NCBI GenBank assembly: GCA_905372235.1
Contig: CAJPOF010000070.1
Span: 1-9,361 of the forward strand
Direction of reading: 5' to 3'
DNA: 9,361 bases
Source: an uncultured Treponema sp.
GTDB lineage: Bacteria; Spirochaetota; Spirochaetia; Treponematales; Treponemataceae
Shown piece by piece: positions 1 to 5,053 of this stretch (positions are counted from its first letter, which is position 1; each line of letters starts with the position of its first letter). A program made the position numbers and the translations under genes. The notes under the pieces were generated by a model. It saw only the letters and a program-made list of their open reading frames with translations, searched no databases and was not told the origin of the DNA.

Positions 1-31
1 AAAGTTCCTTTCCTCCCCTATGACCCCACCT

Positions 32-106
32 TTCTTCAAAAGAACCGCTTAGGGGGGCAACCCCCTAAGAACCCCGCGGGGGATTCCAAAGGGGATAGAC
101 CCCTTT
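32..106. repeat. Cluster of inverted repeats in the chemoreceptor leader
   Basis: Consecutive inverted repeats fill the space before the chemoreceptor. They are TTCTT/AAGAA (32-36/40-44), CTTAGGGGG/CCCCCTAAG (48-56/61-69, perfect 9-bp arms around GCAA), the palindrome CCCCGCGGGG (72-81) and AAAGGGG/CCCCTTT (88-94/100-106, perfect 7-bp arms around ATAGA). The last arm ends 7 nt before the Shine-Dalgarno AGGAG at 114-118. If transcribed, this would be a strongly folded 5' leader. The compact G/C-block layout also resembles dispersed intergenic repeats of host-associated bacteria, but that is recollection and not a search. I see no clear promoter in bases 1-47. Confidence 0.7.
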
Positions 107-124
107 AATTTATAGGAGATTTTT

Positions 125-2227
125 ATGAAAAAACAAGCAAAACGCTTTTCTATCAAGAACAAGTTGCTGGTAATTTTCGGCTTGCTGGTTTTTGCCGCAA
201 TAACAATTTTGGGCGTTTTTGCAACAAAAATTGCACGAAAAGCGGTAATCGAAAAGGTAGAAACACACTTAATTGACAAAGCGTCTGACGTTGCAGAAAT
301 TATTGACGGGCGCATTTCAGCATTCTTTCAGTTCCTTGAGGGCGTTGCACGGATGCCGGACTTGCGCGATGAGTCGCTTTCGGCGGCTGAAAAGAGCGCC
401 ATTCTGGAACACGAAGCCGCTATAAATCCTCTTATAAATCATTTGCAGCTCACCGACTCGCAGGGAAAGACGTACTATTTGGGTTCTATTTTGAACAACC
501 GCGATAAAAACTGGTTTCAGACTGCAATAAAAGGCGGCAAAGGAGTGTCCGATCCTTTTCCGAATGCGCTTAACCCTGACGATTTAATCAGTATTTTGTC
601 GATTCCAATATATGATGACAATCATTTGATTTTTGGAACGCTCGATGCAGTTATCAATGCATATTGGTTTTCCGACCAAATCAAGGAAATTCGCGTTGGT
701 CAATCCGGAGAATGTTATATTTTGGATAGCTCAGGAAGCACGGTTGCAGACAAAGATACAGCGTTGGTTAAAAATCGTGAAAATACCATCGAAGAAGCTA
801 AAAAGGATTCATCTCTTGCGTCCTGCGCTGCTTTTGAAAAAATGGCAGTAGAGCTTGACAAACCTTCAATCGGTTTTTACAAATACAAAGGAGAAAATGT
901 TATTGCCTCGTATACCAAGATGAAAAGCACCGACTGGACAATCATCATAGATGCCCCGGTGCATGAATTTATGGGAACAGTGGACGCATTGCGTATTTCG
1001 ATAATCATCATCAATGCTATCATTTTTATTATTGCGCTTATCATCGTTTACCTGACCGCCATAAAAATCGTACAGCCGATTCAAACGACAGTGGATGCGT
1101 TGCAGGGCATTGCGCAGGGCGAAGGCGATTTAACGGTGCGTCTTCCGATACACGGAAACGACGAGGTAACAGATTTGTCCGAATACTTTAACGAAACGAT
1201 TGCTAAAATAGGAAGCTCTATAAAAGCAGTTGACGCAAGTGCAAACACTATGCAGTCGATAGGTGATGAGCTTTCAAGCGATATGACTGAAACTGCAAGC
1301 GCAATCAACGAAATCACCGCCAACATCGACGGCGTAAAACAGCAAACAATGAACCAAGCGGCAAGCGTTACCGAAACTTCAAGCACGGTGGAAGAGATTA
1401 TTCGCACTATAGAGCAGCTGAACGGCAGCATTGAAACACAGGCGGCAAGTGTAACACAGTCTTCGGCTTCGATAGAAGAGATGGTTGCTAACATTGCGTC
1501 GATAACGCAGTCGCTTGAGAAGAGCGACAACATGGTAAAAATGCTTTCGACGGCGACTTCAGAAGGAAAGACAACGCTCGTTACGTCAAACACTGTAACG
1601 CAGAAAATCGCCGATGAATCAGGCGGACTTATTGAGGCTTCAAGCGTGATTCAGAACATCGCTTCACAAACCAATTTGCTTGCGATGAACGCCGCGATTG
1701 AAGCTGCCCACGCAGGAGAGTCGGGAAAGGGATTTGCAGTAGTAGCGGATGAAATTAGAAAATTGGCGGAGGAATCTTCGGTTCAAGGTAAAACCATCAC
1801 AGATACGCTAAAAAACCTTAGCGACGACATCCGTGGGCTTGCGGAAAGCTCAAAAATCGTGGAGGAGAAGTTCAACGCGATTTTCCAGCTGGCGGAAAAC
1901 GTACGTGGCATGAGTGCCGAACTTACCTCAGCAATGCGTGAACAGGAGAACGGAAGCCGCGAGGTGCTTGCCGCAATCAAGAACATCAATTCGGTTACGG
2001 TCGAGGTGAAAAACGGCTCTGAGGAGATGCTCATCGGCGGCAAGGGAGTTGCAAACGAGATGCAGAAACTCGACAGTCTTACGGCGGTCATCAAGGATTC
2101 GATGAACGAGATGTCAGCCGGCGTGTCGCAGATAAACAACGCCGTGAACGAAGTCAACGAACTTGCGATGAAAAATAAGGAAAGTATACAAGGGCTTGCC
2201 GGGGAAGTGAGGAAATTTAAAGTATAA
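125..2227 (+). CDS. Methyl-accepting chemotaxis protein (dCache-HAMP-MCP signal)
   Basis: Transmembrane chemoreceptor of 700 residues. It would sense an external ligand and control the CheA kinase through CheW, and so flagellar rotation. Domains in order: transmembrane helix about 14-33; periplasmic dCache-type sensor about 38-285; second transmembrane helix about 291-311; HAMP about 312-366 with conserved P318 and an NDE at 345-347; then a long antiparallel coiled coil. The coil's hairpin tip carries the family signature QTNLLAMNAAIEAAHAGE at 515-532, followed by GKGFAVVADEIRKLAE. Each arm of the coil is about 160 residues, which suits the longer receptor classes. The sensor has R126, W130 and D174 at places that recall amino-acid-sensing dCache domains, but a phenylalanine sits where a tyrosine is usual (SDPF), so I assign no ligand. 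The C-terminus (RKFKV) has no CheR-tethering pentapeptide. The start is fixed by AGGAG at 114-118, 6 nt before the ATG. No chemotaxis partner gene is adjacent. Confidence 0.96.
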   Translation: MKKQAKRFSIKNKLLVIFGLLVFAAITILGVFATKIARKAVIEKVETHLIDKASDVAEIIDGRISAFFQFLEGVARMPDLRDESLSAAEKSAILEHEAAINPLINHLQLTDSQGKTYYLGSILNNRDKNWFQTAIKGGKGVSDPFPNALNPDDLISILSIPIYDDNHLIFGTLDAVINAYWFSDQIKEIRVGQSGECYILDSSGSTVADKDTALVKNRENTIEEAKKDSSLASCAAFEKMAVELDKPSIGFYKYKGENVIASYTKMKSTDWTIIIDAPVHEFMGTVDALRISIIIINAIIFIIALIIVYLTAIKIVQPIQTTVDALQGIAQGEGDLTVRLPIHGNDEVTDLSEYFNETIAKIGSSIKAVDASANTMQSIGDELSSDMTETASAINEITANIDGVKQQTMNQAASVTETSSTVEEIIRTIEQLNGSIETQAASVTQSSASIEEMVANIASITQSLEKSDNMVKMLSTATSEGKTTLVTSNTVTQKIADESGGLIEASSVIQNIASQTNLLAMNAAIEAAHAGESGKGFAVVADEIRKLAEESSVQGKTITDTLKNLSDDIRGLAESSKIVEEKFNAIFQLAENVRGMSAELTSAMREQENGSREVLAAIKNINSVTVEVKNGSEEMLIGGKGVANEMQKLDSLTAVIKDSMNEMSAGVSQINNAVNEVNELAMKNKESIQGLAGEVRKFKV

Positions 2228-2241
2228 TTGTATAAAGGGAG

Positions 2242-2324
2242 GGGACGGGCATATTTGGGCTTACTTCATCATACAATATTCCGTATGCCCGTCCCACAAA
2301 ATGGGCGAAAACGTCCATTTTGTG
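2242..2324. repeat. Two-hairpin element, partly an inverted copy of the tandem repeat end
   Basis: Lies 14 nt after the chemoreceptor stop. The first inverted repeat is GGGACGGGCATA/TATGCCCGTCCC (2242-2253/2284-2295, perfect 12 bp, 30-nt loop). Read on the minus strand, its loop matches the loop of the terminal hairpin in the downstream tandem repeat at about 20 of 30 positions, and that loop is also 30 nt. It is therefore a diverged copy in opposite orientation. The second hairpin, CACAAAATGGGCG/CGTCCATTTTGTG (2295-2307/2312-2324), has a 13-bp stem with one G-U pair and an AAAA loop. It could help to end the chemoreceptor transcript, but no U-run follows, so I do not call a classical terminator. 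Confidence 0.7.
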
Positions 2325-2599
2325 CTAGCAGGTGTAGTTCCTTAGAAAACCCCGTCAGACCAGGAGGGCGGCGGTGAAACTAGATTTACAACCGTTTATG
2401 CCTCTACCGCCGCCCCAAGTTTTCGTGCAGGCGGTTGCTATCTTTATTTGAATGACATAATTGCATTTCCGCCTGCACGAGTTTTGCCGTCCGGCAAAAC
2501 TGCATAAGACATCTAGCAAGAATCGAGCGAACCGCTCGATTCTTGGGACGGACATGAGAAGCGTTGCATGATGAACGAAGCCTAGCCATGTCCGTCCGC
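2315..2599. repeat. Tandem multi-hairpin repeat, copy 1 (about 286 bp)
   Basis: First of two directly adjacent copies. Five inverted repeats follow one another: GGGCGGCGGT/ACCGCCGCCC (2366-2375/2406-2415, 30-nt loop); CGTGCAGGCGG/CCGCCTGCACG (2424-2434/2469-2479, 34-nt loop); GTTTTGCCG/CGGCAAAAC (2481-2489/2492-2500); AAGAATCGAGCG/CGCTCGATTCTT (2518-2529/2533-2544, 3-nt loop); GGACGGACATG/CATGTCCGTCC (2546-2556/2587-2597, 30-nt loop). All arms are perfect. Short open frames cross it on both strands, but none has a ribosome binding site, and they follow from the repeat sequence itself. I read it as a non-coding structured repeat of unknown function. Confidence 0.9.
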
Positions 2600-2886
2600 C
2601 CATTTTGTGCCAGCAGGTGTCGTTCCTTAGAAAAACCCCGTCAGGGCGTGAGGGCGGCGGTGAAACTAGATTTACAACCGTTTACGCTTCTTCCGCCGCC
2701 CCAAGTTTTCGTGCAGGCGGTTGCTATCTTTATTTGAATGACATAATTGCATTTCCGCCTGCACGAGTTTTGCCGTCCGGCAAAACTGCATAAGACATCT
2801 AGCAAGAATCGAGCGAACCGCTCGATTCTTGGGACGGACATGAGAAGCGTTACACAATGAACGAAGCCTAGCCATGTCCGCCCGTC
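2600..2886. repeat. Tandem multi-hairpin repeat, copy 2 (about 286 bp)
   Basis: Second copy, offset 285-286 bp from the first because of one extra A in an A-run. By eye it differs at roughly 13 positions, and 2693-2851 looks identical to 2407-2565. The same five hairpins are present: 2652-2660/2693-2701, 2710-2720/2755-2765, 2767-2775/2778-2786, 2804-2815/2819-2830 and 2832-2842/2873-2883. The first is shortened to 9 bp and the last carries one mismatch. Its end (GCCCGTCC, 2880-2887) is the reverse complement of GGACGGGC at 2243-2250, so the whole 2242-2887 block begins and ends with short inverted sequences. It abuts the PilZ promoter. Confidence 0.9.
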
Positions 2887-2912
2887 CTCTTCCTATTTCT
2901 TTTAAAAACTTC

Positions 2913-2918
2913 TATAAT
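2913..2918 (+). promoter_or_regulatory. Consensus -10 box (TATAAT) of the PilZ gene
   Basis: A perfect TATAAT lies 6 nt before the ATG at 2925, so transcription would begin at or next to the start codon. The -35 position (about 2890-2895, TTCCTA) matches poorly. No Shine-Dalgarno sequence precedes either possible ATG. The box sits in the 38-bp gap between the tandem repeat and the gene. Confidence 0.6.
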
Positions 2919-2924
2919 TCCGCA

Positions 2925-3302
2925 ATGGGTGTAGAAGCACGCAAATCAAAACGGTTCGACGACATCGGACGTATCGATGCTCCGGAGCTTTGTCCTTTGG
3001 CAGGCGTTTTGGACAACATCAGCAGAGGTGGCTGCAAAGTCCACTATACGTTTCCCGTCGCTGTCGATCTTGAAAACGATTACGACCTCACTATTGTGTT
3101 CGCAAGAGCTGCCTCGGAATCCATCGAACTGCTTGCCCATCCGCAGTGGGTAAAGCGGAACGGCGGAACTACGGAAATCGGATTTAAAATTCTTCCGTCA
3201 AAAGGAATCGCAAGGCTGTTCGCATATATAAAAGAACTTGACATGGACGAAGCGTTCGGCGTTTCAGACCAGATTACGAATTCCGGCTGCCAACTGATTT
3301 AA
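2925..3302 (+). CDS. PilZ domain protein (c-di-GMP binding)
   Basis: A 125-residue single-domain cytoplasmic protein, expected to bind cyclic di-GMP and pass the signal to motility or envelope targets. Both binding motifs are intact: RKSKR (R6 and R10, the RxxxR motif) and NISRGG (N31, S33, G36, the (D/N)xSxxG motif). The rest reads as the PilZ beta barrel, ending with a short C-terminal helix (about 95-110). I chose the ATG at 2925 because MGVEARKSKRF gives the usual short lead into RxxxR. An upstream in-frame ATG at 2874 would add 17 residues, but it lies inside the tandem repeat, has no ribosome binding site and would read through the TATAAT. The methyltransferase gene follows after 24 nt, so the two are probably one transcript. 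A specific partner cannot be named. Confidence 0.88.
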   Translation: MGVEARKSKRFDDIGRIDAPELCPLAGVLDNISRGGCKVHYTFPVAVDLENDYDLTIVFARAASESIELLAHPQWVKRNGGTTEIGFKILPSKGIARLFAYIKELDMDEAFGVSDQITNSGCQLI

Positions 3303-3326
3303 TCCGCAAAATGAAACCGAATATCG

Positions 3327-4337
3327 ATGAATCAAGAAGACGCTAAAAATCAAGATTTCAGCATAACAAAACTTCCGGGCGTGGCGTTTCTTCCTTTTAA
3401 AGACATGAGAACCATGCTGGAGGCGGAACTCACGGAACGGCTCGGTTTTCCCGAAAACCCCACGAAAACATACGGAGAACTTTTATATTACGCCGATTTT
3501 CCGTCGGAAATGCTTAAAAGCCCAAAAGATTTCCCTTACTGGGCAAAATGCGCCATGCTTGAACCTCTTGAGATAAATTTTCGTTCCATCGGGACGGCGA
3601 ATGCGGCATTACGAAGCATTCAGAGAAGCTGGGCCCCATACAATTATCAGTTTTTCAGACGTGGAAACCTGATTCAGGAAAAACTTCCCTATGTGAATCT
3701 GAAAGAAAAGTCTTTTCCGCAAGAAATTCCAACCTCTCCCATAGGACTTTACACGCTTATCGAAGAAAACAAGATGTTCGCAAGCGCAAAGACTTCAAGT
3801 TTTCTTCCCGCCGGAGAAATAAGATTCAAAGAAGACCACGAAAATCCGCCGAGCAGGGCGTATCTGAAACTTCAGGAAAGCCTTACGATGGCTCATCTTT
3901 TGAATGGAACGCCGCTTCCACAAAAAAGCGACCGCTGTTTTGACGCAGGCGCGTCCCCCGGCGGATGGACCTGGGTGCTGGTAAACCTAGGCGCTTCCGT
4001 TTTTGCCGTGGACAGGGCGGAACTTTCCTTCGAACTCATGAAAAATCCTTTGGTAGAATTCAAGGCGCACGACGCATTCACGATAAAACCTTCCGAAGTC
4101 GGAAAATGCGACTGGGTTTTCAGCGATGTAATCTGTTATCCTGAACGGCTTCTAAAATGGATAAACGGCTGGCTTGAAAGCGGTCTTACGCACAACATGA
4201 TATGCACCATAAAAATGCAGGGAAAAACAGACTGGAAAATCATCGAAGAATTTGAAAGAATCCCCGAAAGCCGCATAGTCCATCTGAACTACAACAAACA
4301 CGAACTCACATGGATTCACACAAAAAAAATCTCATAA
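3327..4337 (+). CDS. RlmM/RrmJ-like SAM-dependent rRNA 2'-O-methyltransferase
   Basis: A 336-residue protein with a C-terminal Rossmann-type methyltransferase domain (about 170-336) of the FtsJ/RrmJ class, most like RlmM (COG2933), which methylates the ribose of C2498 in 23S rRNA. The SAM-binding motif is DAGASPGGW (206-214), with the acidic residue D229 after the second strand (VFAVDRAEL). The K-D-K-E catalytic tetrad of 2'-O-methyltransferases can be placed at K181 (SRAYLKLQE), D267 (FSDVIC), K296 (CTIKMQ) and E326 (KHELTW). The N-terminal half is less recognisable and would be the RNA-binding part. E. coli RlmM has 366 residues, so this one is somewhat shorter. No Shine-Dalgarno sequence precedes the ATG, so translation probably depends on the upstream PilZ gene or on an unstructured start. 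The class is secure; the exact rRNA target is inferred. Confidence 0.85.
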   Translation: MNQEDAKNQDFSITKLPGVAFLPFKDMRTMLEAELTERLGFPENPTKTYGELLYYADFPSEMLKSPKDFPYWAKCAMLEPLEINFRSIGTANAALRSIQRSWAPYNYQFFRRGNLIQEKLPYVNLKEKSFPQEIPTSPIGLYTLIEENKMFASAKTSSFLPAGEIRFKEDHENPPSRAYLKLQESLTMAHLLNGTPLPQKSDRCFDAGASPGGWTWVLVNLGASVFAVDRAELSFELMKNPLVEFKAHDAFTIKPSEVGKCDWVFSDVICYPERLLKWINGWLESGLTHNMICTIKMQGKTDWKIIEEFERIPESRIVHLNYNKHELTWIHTKKIS

Positions 4338-4444
4338 AAACTCGTTCTCAAACGCCAATCGCTAAATATATTATCACCGGCATTTTATCTACGAATATTT
4401 TACCGATTCTTGCAATATTTTTTTGAAATCTGAAAGAATAAACC

Positions 4445-4795
4445 ATGAATTTTTGGGAAAGAGTCCAGGAACTTATGGACTTGCAGGGCATGGAGCGAAA
4501 AGCTTTGAGCCTTGAAGCAAACTTCGACCCGTCCAACATCGGAAAGGGAATCAAGGAAAATCGACTTCCGTCCGCCGAAACCGCCGTAAAAATCGCAAAA
4601 TGCCTTGGCGTTTCGGTTGAATATCTCGTTACGGGAAAAAGCGTTTCGCCTTCGGCAATGTCGGAGCTGGAAGAAGAACGGCTCAAAACCGTAAAAAACT
4701 ACCGAAACCTAATCGGGCAGCTCGAATCCCTTCCGGTCGGCATCCAAAAAGAAATCTTGGATTTTGTAAAGGCATTGAGCGAAAAACTGTCCTGA
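4445..4795 (+). CDS. XRE/Cro-CI family DNA-binding regulator
   Basis: A 116-residue protein with an N-terminal lambda-repressor-like helix-turn-helix (about 4-64). The helix pair sits in RKALSLEANFDPSNIGKG, and the domain ends with the family-typical AVKIAKCLGVSVEYLVTGK. The C-terminal part (about 70-116) is predicted helical and charged (ELEEERLKTVKNY, then a second helix), probably for dimerisation. No sensor domain is visible. The gene starts 107 nt after the methyltransferase and is likely expressed from its own promoter. TTGCAA at 4410-4415 with a weak AAGAAT at 4434-4439 is the best pair I find. There is no Shine-Dalgarno sequence, so a very short leader is possible. Such small solitary XRE proteins are common, and its target cannot be read from here. 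Confidence 0.85.
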   Translation: MNFWERVQELMDLQGMERKALSLEANFDPSNIGKGIKENRLPSAETAVKIAKCLGVSVEYLVTGKSVSPSAMSELEEERLKTVKNYRNLIGQLESLPVGIQKEILDFVKALSEKLS

Positions 4796-4978
4796 AAACG
4801 ACTTCCATTAATCCTTTGTCCGTTTTTTTCGGGCGAAACCGCTCCTTCATTTTTCCGTCGTTCTTCCAAAATTTTTACATATTCACCATTCGTGCCTTCC
4901 AGGGTTCCGCTAGCCGCTCATTCCTTCGCTCTGCTTCGGAACGCCTTCGGCGCCCTTACACGCACGCGCAGGAAAAAT
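4796..4978. other. Convergent intergenic DNA with a GC-rich hairpin segment
   Basis: No coding signal is seen between the XRE gene and the terminator of the opposite-strand sialidase gene. The stretch 4904-4952 is structured: GTTCCG/CGGAAC (4904-4909/4937-4942) is followed directly by CGCC-TTC-GGCG (4942-4952). Its pyrimidine-rich spacer and GC-rich flanks (CGCACGCGC) differ in composition from the neighbouring genes, so it may be another dispersed repeat. I find no convincing intrinsic terminator for the XRE gene on the plus strand. Confidence 0.45.
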
Positions 4979-5025
4979 CCACCTAGATTTTTACATGAAA
5001 AATTTTCGTGAAAAAATCTAGGTGG
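4971..5025 (-). terminator. Long-hairpin intrinsic terminator of the sialidase gene
   Basis: Positions 4979-5025 form a near-perfect 47-nt palindrome. A 14-bp outer stem pairs CCACCTAGATTTTT (4979-4992) with AAAAATCTAGGTGG (5012-5025). After one A/A mismatch, an inner 8-bp stem contains one T/G pair. On the minus strand the stem is followed by ATTTTTCC (4978-4971), giving a U-run. It lies 29 nt past the sialidase stop. On the plus strand no U-run follows, so termination in that direction is less certain. Confidence 0.8.
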
Positions 5026-5053
5026 AAATCGAAGAAAAACAATTTTCAAAACA

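Noticed and set aside
49..315. Minus-strand ORF of 88 codons over the leader and the start of the chemoreceptor gene
   Set aside because: Antisense to a clear gene and to the hairpin cluster, with no ribosome binding site and no recognisable domain.
1081..2157. Long minus-strand ORFs (1081-1593, 1783-2157) inside the chemoreceptor gene
   Set aside because: Shadows of the helical signalling domain in another frame; their composition is rich in Ser, Ile and Ala, as expected from its reverse complement.
2355..2841. Pairs of similar short minus-strand ORFs (2355-2603, 2404-2589, 2641-2841, 2672-2875) and a plus-strand ORF 2605-2793
   Set aside because: They lie inside the tandem repeat, overlap in several frames, lack ribosome binding sites and resemble each other only because the DNA is duplicated. 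The sequence is dominated by hairpins.
2242..2887. Hairpin repeats as integron attC sites or a CRISPR array
   Set aside because: No RYYYAAC/GTTRRRY core pairs flank the hairpins and no cassette genes lie between them. The units are long, directly adjacent and without spacers, unlike CRISPR.
4348..4686. Minus-strand ORF of 112 codons overlapping the XRE gene
   Set aside because: Antisense to a well-supported helix-turn-helix gene, with no initiation signals.
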